Shown here piece after piece: positions 8,522-17,180 of a DNA stretch of 64,000 nt (the stretch's first letter is position 1; every line of letters begins with the position of its first letter). Below the pieces are notes generated by a model, which was not told the origin of the DNA, searched no databases, and saw nothing but the letters and a program-made list of their open reading frames with translations. Both the position numbers and the translations under genes were made by a program. Source of the stretch: Haladaptatus sp. R4 (GTDB lineage: Archaea > Halobacteriota > Halobacteria > Halobacteriales > Haladaptataceae); the NCBI RefSeq assembly GCF_001625445.1, contig NZ_LWHG01000028.1, positions 248,001-312,000 on the forward strand. Reading direction: 5' to 3'.

Positions 8522-9610
8522 ATGGACATGTACAGAGGAACTGGGGACGGTCGATGGGAGAACGAGGAGGACGTATTCGTCATCGACTCGCACATCCACT
8601 TTTGGGATGCAAGCGAGGAGAACATCATCCACGAAGGAGGCGAGCAGTTCATCCGGTGTTTTTACGATTATCACACCGGATTCACGCCCGCCGAGCGCGA
8701 GTGGACGCTGGAGGAGTACCGAAAGTATCCGCAGGAACGAATGCTCGAAGACCTGTTCGGTAACGGTGCCGTGGACATGGGAATCTTCCAACCCACCCAT
8801 CTGGAGGAGTTCTACGAGGAGGGGTTCAACACGGTGGACACCAACGCGGATTTCGCCGCCGAGAACCCGGAGCGCTTCATCGTCAACGGGCGGTTCGACC
8901 CCCGGGAGGGCGAGGAAGGGCTACGCGAACTCGAACGCCAGAAGGAGGAGTACGACATCCAGGGCGTCAAACTCTACACCGCCGAGTGGCTGGACGATTC
9001 GAAAGGGTGGCGGCTCGACAGCGAGGAAGCCTTCGAGTATCTCGAAAAGTGTGCCGAGTTGGGAATCGAGAACATCCATCCACACAAGGGGCCGACCATT
9101 CGGCCGCTGAACAAGGACGCCTTCGACGTGAAGGACGTGGACGACGCCGCGACTTCGTTCACCGAACTCAACTTCGTCGTGGAACACGTCGGGCTTCCCC
9201 GACTGGACGACTTCTGCTGGTTGGCCGCCCAAGAGCCGAACGTGTACGGAGGACTCGCGGTGGCCGCCCCGATGGCGCAAAACCGCCCGCGTAAGTTCGG
9301 GGAAATCATGGGCGAACTGCTCTACTGGCTCGGCGAGGACCGCCTGCTGTTCGGGAGCGACTACGCGCTGTGGAACCCCGATTGGCTGGTCGAAACCGTG
9401 ATGAACGCCGAACTCACCGACGACCAGAAGGACGAGTACGGCATCGAACTCACCCCGGAGGTCATGCGGAAGATAATGGGCGAGAACGCCGCTCGCCTGT
9501 ACGACATCGACATCGAGGAGAAGAAAAGACAGTTCCGCGACGACGGCATCACCGACGAGTTCGGCTTGCAAACGCATTACGAAGAGGGTGGCGCGACCGC
9601 CGACGACTGA
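8522..9610 (+). CDS. Amidohydrolase family 2 protein, propane-cluster type
   Basis: A TIM-barrel metal hydrolase of 362 residues. Metal site: DSHIHFW (H24, H26), HPHKGP near 193, VEHVGLPR near 223, and the catalytic Asp in FGSDYALWNP near 281. Stretches such as GIFQPTHL, FIVNGRFDPREGE, GVKLYTAEW and NIHPHKGPTIRPL match my recollection of the amidohydrolase encoded beside soluble propane monooxygenases in actinobacteria. Its reaction there is not settled. It is divergent from the ADH gene across a 123-base promoter region, and it is followed after two bases by a MIP18-like gene, so it likely heads an operon. Confidence 0.85.
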   Translation: MDMYRGTGDGRWENEEDVFVIDSHIHFWDASEENIIHEGGEQFIRCFYDYHTGFTPAEREWTLEEYRKYPQERMLEDLFGNGAVDMGIFQPTHLEEFYEEGFNTVDTNADFAAENPERFIVNGRFDPREGEEGLRELERQKEEYDIQGVKLYTAEWLDDSKGWRLDSEEAFEYLEKCAELGIENIHPHKGPTIRPLNKDAFDVKDVDDAATSFTELNFVVEHVGLPRLDDFCWLAAQEPNVYGGLAVAAPMAQNRPRKFGEIMGELLYWLGEDRLLFGSDYALWNPDWLVETVMNAELTDDQKDEYGIELTPEVMRKIMGENAARLYDIDIEEKKRQFRDDGITDEFGLQTHYEEGGATADD

Positions 9611-9612
9611 CC

Positions 9613-10418
9613 ATGTCGGGGGACAGCTTGGACATCGGAAACGACGAAACGGCCGTATCGGAGAACCCCGGCGACGTGCCGACGTGCGCGGCGATTCTGT
9701 CGGCGCTCGACGCGTGACCGACCCCGAACTCGACCGCTCCATCGTCGAACTCGAATACATCGACGACATCGAAGTCGAAGCCGAGGAGGGCGGTGCACAC
9801 GTCGACGTGTCGTTCACGCTCCCGACGGCGTGGTGTTCGCCGGCGTTCGCGTGGATGATGGCGCTCGACGGCCGGGAAGCAGTCGAGGGACTTTCGGGCG
9901 TCGCTCGCTGCTCGATGCGACTCCGTGAGCACATGCACGCCCGGGAGGTCACCGTGGGCGTCAACAACGACCACTCCTTCGATGCGACGTTTCCCGACGC
10001 CGACGGTGGCATCGCGGAGGTACGCTCGACGCTCGACGCGAAAGCTCGACTCGCGCGTCAGTACGACGCGGTCGAAACGCTGTTGGCGGCGGGCGTGACC
10101 CACGAACAAATCGCGTTGTTGACCCGCGACGACTGCCGGTTCTTCGACGAGTACGTGGCCGTCGGGGTTCGTGAGGGGGCGGTCGAAATCGTCGTGGACG
10201 TCGAACCGCTCCGGCGGTATCTCGACAAAGCGATGCAAACCGGACGAGTCGCCGAAAATGATCGGCTCTTTCGAACGCCGGAGGGGGACGATATCGACCC
10301 GGACGAGGCTGAACTCGTCCACCGGAGGGCACGTCTCGCGCACGTCAACATGAGCGGACAGGGTGGCGTCTGCGATGCGCTCCACGAGTCCCGTCGGGCC
10401 GAACTCGCTCGACAGTAG
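9613..10418 (+). pseudogene. MIP18/DUF59-family metal-sulfur cluster protein, frameshifted near its start
   Basis: The DUF59 motif is split. Codons 1-34 (MSGDSLDIGNDETAV ... ILSALDA) run into a TGA at 9715-9717, and the domain continues as VTDPELDRSIVELEYI in another frame from the GTG at 9714. One extra G between 9713 and 9714 would give the continuous ALDAVTDPELDRSIVELEYI and a 268-residue protein. As written, the GTGA overlap could still allow translation of 9714-10418. The C-terminal 150 residues are an extra domain with YLDKAMQTGRV. Family members help assemble or insert Fe-S clusters or metal centres. The gene follows the amidohydrolase by two bases. Confidence 0.78.
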
Positions 10419-10728
10419 GGGACGAAGGGGATGGACGACGACGCCTTCCCTCGAACTCACGGTTCCCGCCACGATCATCTCGTTTTGACAACCGTAATTT
10501 GGATAGAGACGAATACTGTTTTAATTTCGAAAATCACCACAAAGCATTTACTTGACCATGGTAATGAATAGCATGTGGCGAGGTAGTCCCGAATCCCCCT
10601 GACGGACGGTCCTGGTCTGGCGCCATCACTCCAGCCCATATCCCCGCCCCGCCACTCTCTCCTATCGTGACGCTCGCCTCGTAGTGGATCGTATCAGTAT
10701 CGCTCCGTACTGGTCATTTCTGTCGGGA
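10419..10728 (+). other. Intergenic region with possible leaderless mini-ORF at 10558-10602
   Basis: No gene of ordinary size. An AT-rich box (TTTTAATTT, near 10518) lies about 30 bases before an ATG at 10558 that opens a 14-codon frame MVMNSMWRGSPESP ending at 10602. The arrangement looks like a promoter with a leaderless mini-gene or a small RNA. I recognise neither. Confidence 0.3.
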
Positions 10729-11187
10729 TTATTGCTGTGTCTCGTGCATCTCGTTCGTCGCTAGTCGGGTTTGCCGTGAATGGCCACTCCGCTCGGCTTC
10801 GAGGTCCAGCAGACGTCGTTTCGTCGTGACTCCGTCGGCCGCCGAGTAGCCTTTCAACGCGCCGTCGCTCCCGACGACGCGATGGCAGGGGACGACCAGC
10901 GGGACGGGGTTCCGAGCACACGCCTGTCCGATGGCGATGGGCGTCGTATCGAGCGCCGCGGCGAGGTCGCCGTACGTTCGCGTCTCGCCGTACGGAATGG
11001 CGTTCATCGCGTTCATCACCGCTCCGGTCACCCCCTCCGGAACCGTGACCTGAAGGTCGAAGGTCGTGCGGTCACCGGACTCGTATTCGGCTACCTGTTT
11101 TCGAATCTCGTCACTCGATTCGGCGATTCGGCCGTCATCGATTTCGATGGTCGTTTCGAAGATATCTACGTTCATGAATCGGGTCAT
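10729..11187 (-). CDS. ogt: Methylated-DNA--protein-cysteine methyltransferase
   Basis: Repairs O6-alkylguanine by suicidal transfer of the alkyl group to its own cysteine. The 152-residue protein carries the active site PCHRVV (Cys at about 107) preceded by ARNPVPLV, and the DNA-binding helix region PYGETRTYGDLAAAL. The N-terminal domain is short and divergent (about 50 residues), as in other haloarchaeal members. The C-terminal 20 residues (HSRQTRLATNEMHETQQ) are an extra tail. The start may instead be the ATG at 11175 (MNVDIFETTIEI), which fits the family better. Confidence 0.85.
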   Translation of the reverse strand: MTRFMNVDIFETTIEIDDGRIAESSDEIRKQVAEYESGDRTTFDLQVTVPEGVTGAVMNAMNAIPYGETRTYGDLAAALDTTPIAIGQACARNPVPLVVPCHRVVGSDGALKGYSAADGVTTKRRLLDLEAERSGHSRQTRLATNEMHETQQ

Positions 11188-11452
11188 AGCCGTTCGAGAC
11201 CGGCTTTTTCTCCGTGTTCTACGAACGCCTTCCGTCGGTATAACCGATCACCACGGACTGAAACTGATCGTCGGGACGAACCTGTTAAATATTCTTCTTG
11301 TAGTGGCCAAAACAATCCGCCGATAAATAATTACAATAGCTAGAATAAATAATTAAATATTGTTAGGTGGTGGTAATTGGTGTCATCGGTGGACTACCGA
11401 AACCTCCCACTCGTGGTGGATGGAGGAGGTAGCGACCGATGCCGTGAGAACT

Positions 11453-12345
11453 ATGGATTCCGATAACGCATCCGATTTGACGGACGGTAAACCGACGGAC
11501 GACAAACCGACCGGTGACGGCTTTCACCGTCGAAGGTTCCTGAGCACGGCGGCGGTCACGCTCGGTGGCGGCGCGTTCGCCACTTCGACCGCGAGCGCGG
11601 GACCGGGAATGATTCACACCGAATCGTTCGACAACAACGACTGGACGCTCAGTTGGCGCGACGAGTTCGATACCATCGATACCAGTATCTGGAACTTCGA
11701 AACCGGCAACAACAACGGTTGGGGCAACAACGAACTCGAATACTATCGGGCAAACAACGCGTGGACCGAGAACGGCCACCTCGTCATCGAGGCCCGCGAG
11801 GAGCAGTACGGCGGCTGTGATTACACCTCGGCCCGGATGACCACCCAAGGGAAGTACAACAAACAGTACGGCCGCGTGGACGTACGCGCCAAACTCCCCT
11901 ACGGACAGGGTATCTGGCCCGCCATCTGGATGCTCGGCTCCAACATCGGATCGGTCGGCTGGCCGGACTGCGGCGAAATCGACATCATGGAACTCATCGG
12001 TTCGACCCCGACACCGTCCACGGAACCGTCCACGGTCCCGACTCCGGCGGTGCCGGTGTCGGCGGTTCCTACAGCCAGAGCAATTGGTTCTCGGACGCCT
12101 ACCACACGTTCACGTTGACGTGGTACCCCGACGCGATCAAGTTCTTCGTGGACGGCCAGCAGTTCTTCGTGACCACGCTGTACGACGCACAGAACGCCGG
12201 TCGCGAGTGGGTGTTCGACGACGGCCCGTTCTTCTTCCTGCTCAACGTCGCCGTCGGCGGCAACTGGCCCGGTGCACCCGACGCCAGCACGCAGTTCCCC
12301 CAGCGCATGGAAGTGGACTACATCCGCGTCTACGATTGGGTCTGA
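11453..12345 (+). pseudogene. Secreted glycoside hydrolase family 16 (laminarinase-like), frameshifted
   Basis: An endo-beta-glucanase that would be exported by Tat: FHRRRFLSTAAVTLGGG is a twin-arginine signal at about residues 23-40. The GH16 catalytic beta-bulge is complete, GEIDIMELIG with the ExDxxE acids. Right after it the frame breaks at about 12004-12006. Adding one A (GGTTCGAACCCC) restores GSNPDTVHGTVHG and leads into the C-terminal half (FHTF-type YHTFTLTWYPD, ending VDYIRVYDWV). The restored length is 297 residues, normal for a single-domain GH16. The start may be the ATG at 11453 or 11420. An AT-rich stretch at 11282-11372 could hold its promoter. Confidence 0.82.
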
Positions 12346-12496
12346 ACGGCGGAACCGAACGGCTCACCGACTCGATTTTTTCGCCGACCGTCACCGTTCC
12401 GAACTGAATGATAATTCGGTAAAATCGCCAGACAGAGGCGAGGTTTGCGGCGGGAAAACCGCAACTAACTACTATCCGTTTCGACCAGTGGTACCC

Positions 12497-13465
12497 ATGG
12501 ACAAGTTGGTCCGTGACGCCGGTTCTTTCGCGTTGGTCGTGACGCCGTTTGCACTGCTCGCGAGCGCGTTTCTCTCCCCCGCAGATATTCCCGTGGATGT
12601 CACCACCCTCGAAGGCGGCATCGTCCTCGTGGGCGGGGTTACCACCGTCGTCAGACGTGATCGCGGATTCGGGGACGCCGACCTCCCCGGATTCTCGCGG
12701 TCGGACGTCGCCGACTGGGCCGCAGTCCTCGTGGCGAGCGTCGCCACCTACCTCCTCAGCGTTCAGGTCGGATTCGGGCCGGTCGTCGCGTCCGCCCTCG
12801 TCGGTCTGTTCGTCGGCGTCGGGAAACCGGAAGTCGCTGTCCCGGCCTACTGCGGGTCGTTCGTCGGGATGGCGTCGCCAGCGCTGTTCCCGTCCGCCAA
12901 CTACCTCCTCGTTGCCGGAACGGTCGCGGGCCTCGCGTACGTCGCGACGACGGAGGTGTTCCACGGGTTCGGCGGGAAACTCGGTACGCTCGCCCTGTTC
13001 GGCTGTGCCACCACGGCCACGTTCACGGACGCCAGCTACGCCGCCGCGACGCTTCCACAGTGGTCGAACGCCGTGGTCGTCGTCCCGGTGGCGATACTGG
13101 CCGCCATCGCCACGGTGGTGCTGAGCGTCCGCCTGGAACTCGGCGCGGTAGTCGGCTCCGCACTGGTCGGCCTCGTCGCGGGCGTGGCGTTCCCCCTCGC
13201 CCTTCCGGCCATGGGTTCGACGCTCGCCACCGTCGCGTTCTGTGCGTCCTTCGTCGGCATGTCCACCACGGACCGACTGGGCCACGAAGGGCACGTCGCG
13301 CTGGCGGGCACGCTCTGCGGAATCGTCTTCGTCGCCGTCGCCCCTTCGTTCGTCGGCGCTGGCGGCAAGTTGGGCACCGTCGCGTTCGTCTCCTGTCTGG
13401 CCGTGTTCGGTGCCGTCGAACTGGTCGATTCGATGGGCGGGTCCGTGGTGGCGTGGTCGCGGTAG
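12497..13465 (+). CDS. Multi-pass membrane protein of unknown function
   Basis: A 322-residue protein, almost entirely hydrophobic, with roughly nine to ten membrane helices separated by short loops and few charges. The sequence shows an internal repeat pattern: FCASFVGMS and YCGSFVGMA, and GFGGKLGTLALFG and GAGGKLGTVAFVS, occur in both halves. This suggests a duplicated fold like some transporters. I do not recognise a transport family. The start at 12497 (MDKLVRDAGSFALV) follows the non-coding stretch after GH16. Confidence 0.7.
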   Translation: MDKLVRDAGSFALVVTPFALLASAFLSPADIPVDVTTLEGGIVLVGGVTTVVRRDRGFGDADLPGFSRSDVADWAAVLVASVATYLLSVQVGFGPVVASALVGLFVGVGKPEVAVPAYCGSFVGMASPALFPSANYLLVAGTVAGLAYVATTEVFHGFGGKLGTLALFGCATTATFTDASYAAATLPQWSNAVVVVPVAILAAIATVVLSVRLELGAVVGSALVGLVAGVAFPLALPAMGSTLATVAFCASFVGMSTTDRLGHEGHVALAGTLCGIVFVAVAPSFVGAGGKLGTVAFVSCLAVFGAVELVDSMGGSVVAWSR

Positions 13466-13496
13466 TTGAAGGTGGAGTCGTGTGGTTCGGATTTCG

Positions 13497-13664
13497 CTAC
13501 TTCTCGGAAAGCTTCCGTATGGTCTTCTCCGTGATCGGGCACCCGCAAGGCTGGCAGTTGTGGGTCCACGGCCCGCTCGTCACGACCATGATGACCGGCG
13601 TGTCACAGTGCGGGCAGCGAGGAAATGTCGTTTCACGCGTGTCGTCCGGCTGTTCTCGGGGCAT
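13497..13664 (-). CDS. Zinc-binding mini-protein
   Basis: A 55-residue protein starting MPREQPDDTRETTFP with two cysteine knuckles, CPHC and CQPCGC, plus a histidine in GPWTHNC between them. Function unknown; such proteins are common in haloarchaea. The longer in-frame extension to 13757 is basic and unlikely. It is convergent with the membrane protein gene. Confidence 0.65.
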   Translation of the reverse strand: MPREQPDDTRETTFPRCPHCDTPVIMVVTSGPWTHNCQPCGCPITEKTIRKLSEK

Positions 13665-13876
13665 GGTACGGATACGGAAGCCAGCACGACCCTCGACGCT
13701 TCGACTCTCCAAATGGGGCTTCTGTGGTGAGTTGGCCGTTGGTAGCTTCCGTACCATTCAGTTGACTCACCGTGATAATAAAACTTGACCAAAAATATAG
13801 TCATTATGAACCAATATTTGTTCAATCAATTACATATTCGGTGTCGTTAAGATTCTGGTCTTGTGAGCCACTTCCA

Positions 13877-14170
13877 ATGCGACGCCGACCATCATCGTGG
13901 ATGACGGGAAACGATGACCGAATTCTAGAGCTTCTCAGCGCGAGCGGCGTCGCTCTGAACAAGAAAGCACTCGAAGTCAACTTCGAGCTGGAGGGTACGG
14001 GTATTTCGTATTCAACCATCAAACGACGGCTTCCTCTCTTGGAGAGTGTCGGTCTCGTTGACGAAGTCCGTGAGACGGGGTCGTACTATCGGATCACGGA
14101 CAAGGGTGAGGCGTATCTGGCTGGCGAGTTGGATGCCAGTGAGTTGGAGTTAAACGAGGAGTCGCTGTGA
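13877..14170 (+). CDS. Winged-helix regulator, PhiH1-repressor-like
   Basis: A 97-residue DNA-binding protein: MRRRPSSWMTGNDDRILELL, then a winged helix with recognition region ISYSTIKRRLPLLESVGLVDEV and a wing ending in YYRITDKGEAYLAGEL. Small proteins of this type are repeatedly annotated as phage PhiH1-like repressors in haloarchaea. It lies 102 bases outside the left attachment site of the tRNA-Ala element. It is therefore either a chromosomal regulator or a relic of an earlier insertion. The sequence upstream is AT-rich. Confidence 0.75.
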   Translation: MRRRPSSWMTGNDDRILELLSASGVALNKKALEVNFELEGTGISYSTIKRRLPLLESVGLVDEVRETGSYYRITDKGEAYLAGELDASELELNEESL

Positions 14171-14271
14171 GTGAGTGGGAGAATAGTGCTACTCGGCCTG
14201 TTCTAAACGATACTGAATGCCCTTGGGCGAGTGATTGGGTAAAATCGGCTGCCTATTGCTCCATGCGAATC

Positions 14272-14303
14272 GAGTGAAAGAGAAGTGGACTCGCCGGGAT
14301 TTG
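14272..14303. repeat. Left attachment repeat (attL)
   Basis: Identical over 32 bases to 27410-27441. Its last 18 bases are the complement of the tRNA-Ala 3' end, so this is a truncated tRNA echo. Similarity continues leftward at a lower level over about 30 more bases (TAAAATCGGCTGCCT shared). Confidence 0.9.
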
Positions 14304-14461
14304 CCATTACAGGTCGTTTCGCAGCCGCTCACGACCTGCACCGAACCTCCGCGCACGCTTCCGTTGTCGCGTGCCGCGAGGCAACCGCGGGGCCTCTCAA
14401 CCGCCATTGCATGCCACTGGACACCTGCTCTCATCTTTGAAGGCGACAGGACATCGCCACG

Positions 14462-15472
14462 ATGACAACAGAGCTTACACCCGAATCCGCGTTAGAACAG
14501 TACTTACAATCACGCCACGACGCTACAACCAGCACTGTCGAAAATCATCGATATCGGCTAAATTACTTTGTCCAATGGTTCGACGAGGAGAGCGACTTGG
14601 ACAAGTTGTCTTCGCTCAACGGAATGCACTGCGAGCAGTTCAAAAACTGGAGAATGGAAAACTTCGATTTGAATATCGTCACTCTCCAGTATCACATCCA
14701 GACTCTCCGCGTGTTCATCAGGTGGTGCGAAAGTGTCGGAGCAGTTCAGGAGGGAATCCCGGAGAGAATCATTGTCCCAACAGTCTCTGATTCTGAAAAG
14801 GCGCGTGACGTCCATATTAGCCACGAGAGGGCAATGCAAATCATTGACTACCTTTGCCGGTACGAGTGGGCTTCAACGGCTCATATCGTCTTTCACGTCC
14901 TGTATCATACCGGTATGCGACGGTCTTCCCTTCACTCGCTTGATGTAGAAGATTGGCACCCTGACGAGCAGTACTTGGCCGTACGACATCGGCCAACACA
15001 GGGAACGGCACTCAAGCTCAAGGGCGAAGGGGAGCGCAACGTCAGCGTAACCGACTCTCGACTGGTACAAGCCCTCGATGACTGGTTTGATACCCAACGC
15101 CCGGACGTGAAGGATGAACACGGTAGAGACCCGCTCCTCGCCTCAAAACATGGACGACTCCACTACAAAACAATCTCCAAAATCTCCTACAAAGTTACTC
15201 GACCGTGCTACTTCGCCGGGAGTTGTCCGCATAACAGAGACATGGATGAATGCGAGGGTACCTCCTACAAGGGTTATTCAAAATGCCCTGATTCGGTGAG
15301 CAGCCATCCACTCAGACGAAGTGCAATCACACATCACCTTGACTCGGATGTGCCGAAGGCCATTGTCTCCGAGCGAATGAATGTCTCCGAGAAGGTTCTT
15401 GACCAACATTACGATGCTCGGGATAAGGAGCAGAAACGTCAGAATCGGAGTAAGTATTTAGACGGAATTTAA
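14462..15472 (+). CDS. Tyrosine recombinase / integrase
   Basis: Catalyses site-specific integration and excision of the surrounding element at tRNA-Ala. The 336 residues have an N-terminal SAM-like core-binding domain (to about 105) and a catalytic domain. The catalytic domain has arginine in HTGMRRSSL (R153), the HxxR block SHPLRRSAITHH (H282, R285), and the nucleophile in LDQHYDAR (Y317). Four cysteines between the arginines (C249, C255, C264, C275) form the zinc-like insert often seen in haloarchaeal integrases. The family and key residues are complete, so it may be active. It sits 158 bases inside attL, the usual place. Confidence 0.93.
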   Translation: MTTELTPESALEQYLQSRHDATTSTVENHRYRLNYFVQWFDEESDLDKLSSLNGMHCEQFKNWRMENFDLNIVTLQYHIQTLRVFIRWCESVGAVQEGIPERIIVPTVSDSEKARDVHISHERAMQIIDYLCRYEWASTAHIVFHVLYHTGMRRSSLHSLDVEDWHPDEQYLAVRHRPTQGTALKLKGEGERNVSVTDSRLVQALDDWFDTQRPDVKDEHGRDPLLASKHGRLHYKTISKISYKVTRPCYFAGSCPHNRDMDECEGTSYKGYSKCPDSVSSHPLRRSAITHHLDSDVPKAIVSERMNVSEKVLDQHYDARDKEQKRQNRSKYLDGI

Positions 15473-15495
15473 CTCACCATAGGCAGTAAATCGTT

Positions 15496-16278
15496 TTATT
15501 CTGGGTCTTCCCATTCCACTATATGTACATACTTTTCTCGGGGACCGTTACACCATTCACGTTCATCAGGGTCCCAATCAAACTCAAATTCTTCTTCAAT
15601 TACTCTTAGGGCGTTTTCTATGCTAATACGAGATTCTACATGCCATTTTGTGACACCTATCTGATGAAGGAGCTTCTCAAGGAACGTAATTGAGGATATA
15701 GCCGCAAAGTCATGGATTGCATAGCTCATCTCTGTTTCAATCCAAAAATTATGGCTAGCATCATTTCGAACATCTCTAATGAATTGTGCTAGTTTCTCTT
15801 GTTCCTCTGTAAACAGTTCTTCATCTGACGCAGTCTGGATTCGATAATATAGTTTACTATCGCTCTCGTTATTTTCCTCTTTTAGAAGATTATCCAGGTA
15901 TGAGCAGAACCGGATAATGGCCTCTAGAGGTCGTCTGTTATCAGTATGTTCTTCTACTTCACTTATTTCGACCATAGTTAACACCTTATGGCGATTCTCG
16001 TAGCCAATTAAGTGATACATCTGTCCCAAGATAGCAGTAAGCACAAATTTTCTCCCTTTTGTTTTCAATTCCCATTGGATGTGTTCCTTAATTTCGCTAA
16101 ATGTACCAGAAACAGCCATGGCTTCTCCTCTTGCTATATCGAATTGTTTCTCGGCATCCTCTAAATCTTCTTCATCATATTCATAACAATACCGTAATAT
16201 ATGGGTGAAGAATTCTTTCTGATTGCCTTCAATTTTCTCTCTTAACATCTCTCTTGATTCACTTTCATTGGTGGACAT
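15496..16278 (-). CDS. HEPN-like protein of unknown function
   Basis: A 260-residue mostly helical soluble protein. Residues 171-176 read RNDASH, fitting the R-x4-H motif of HEPN ribonucleases, and are embedded in an amphipathic helix as in that superfamily (IRDVRNDASHNFW). The rest (MYHLIGYENRHKVL, RFCSYLDNLL) is also helical. HEPN proteins are frequent toxins or defence effectors on mobile elements. Here the assignment rests on one motif and secondary-structure impression. The gene converges with the integrase, 23 bases from it. No antitoxin partner (such as an MNT nucleotidyltransferase) is adjacent. Confidence 0.6.
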   Translation of the reverse strand: MSTNESESREMLREKIEGNQKEFFTHILRYCYEYDEEDLEDAEKQFDIARGEAMAVSGTFSEIKEHIQWELKTKGRKFVLTAILGQMYHLIGYENRHKVLTMVEISEVEEHTDNRRPLEAIIRFCSYLDNLLKEENNESDSKLYYRIQTASDEELFTEEQEKLAQFIRDVRNDASHNFWIETEMSYAIHDFAAISSITFLEKLLHQIGVTKWHVESRISIENALRVIEEEFEFDWDPDEREWCNGPREKYVHIVEWEDPE

Positions 16279-16470
16279 CGTGTTTATGAACGGATTGTTT
16301 GGTGTTAGCTACATCTTGGTTATATACTCTTTCATTAATTCCTAACAATCACGTCCACTCCGTATGAGTGGGAGTGGAGAAGAATGCATATTTGTTATTT
16401 CTCTTGTGAGAGTTGTTGAACACAGAGAGCCGCAGCAACTACCGCGCACGACGTATTTCATGTCAGCGAA

Positions 16471-16515
16471 TTCTCGGCACTGGCATGAGTGGAGTGTGTC
16501 TTTGACTTAAAGAGA
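16471..16515 (+). repeat. 45-base dispersed repeat, copy 1
   Basis: Shares GGCACTGGCATGAGTGGAGT and the following GTGT...ACTTAAAGA with 16831-16875, 360 bases away, same orientation. Found nowhere else in the window that I could see. Confidence 0.75.
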
Positions 16516-16830
16516 CAACCACTGGCATGGCTGGTTCCGGGTGGTAAATCTAACCATTTTGATATTTTGTGCCGTTAAACTCCAAGATAGTCATCTCTTG
16601 AGAGTAATGGTAGAGACAGGTTTGACCCCATCTCAACCCACCGCTGTCAAGGCGTGAAGGCAGGCAGCAACATGGTCGAGACAAATCGCCAGTCGCCGCT
16701 ATTCCACTCCCGACAGCATCATACAAAAACAATCGCCAACGGTTTAAGCGATTTGCTGGATAAATCCCGGCTCAACAAAGTTTGACGGGAGGTTCATCAG
16801 GATATATAATATTAATGCCATTCCTATTAG

Positions 16831-16875
16831 TTCCTGGCACTGGCATGAGTGGAGTGTGTGCCTCACTTAAAGAAA
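16831..16875 (+). repeat. 45-base dispersed repeat, copy 2
   Basis: Second copy of the 16471 repeat; mismatches cluster in the five or six bases between GTGTGT and ACTTAAAGA. Confidence 0.75.
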
Positions 16876-17066
16876 TGGGCACTGGAAGCGGTGGTCCCCC
16901 AGTGGGGCGGGTGGTTCCGGAACTATTTTCCGGTATTTTTGGCTTCCTCGAAGAGTAGCCCCAGGATAATTATCAAATCAATTCCCATGGTCGGTTAAAA
17001 GCAAAGTGCGGCGTGGAGTCCTGCTCCCCCACTGTGTTAAACACACGCGCCGCCAACTCGCTTCGC

Positions 17067-17180
17067 CACCACCCAACATCGTCATGTTCTGATGATGCCA
17101 TCCCCGAGAGAAACCATTTCATGCAGTTTTTTTATAACGCGCCGGTCCCGTCCATATAATATCAGGGGGCCGAGTGACTC
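17067..17180 (+). repeat. Promoter-like intergenic repeat B, copy 1
   Basis: Aligns with 20948-21090: CACCACCCAAC, CATCCCCGA, then TTTTTTATAACGCGCC, then a diverged GGCCGA block. The TTTTTATAA core resembles an archaeal TATA box. It lies about 260 bases before the gene at 17437. Confidence 0.6.

Noticed and set aside
14303-14461. Second tRNA in the left att region
   Set aside because: Only the 3' 18 bases of tRNA-Ala are present; no cloverleaf can be formed from the following sequence.
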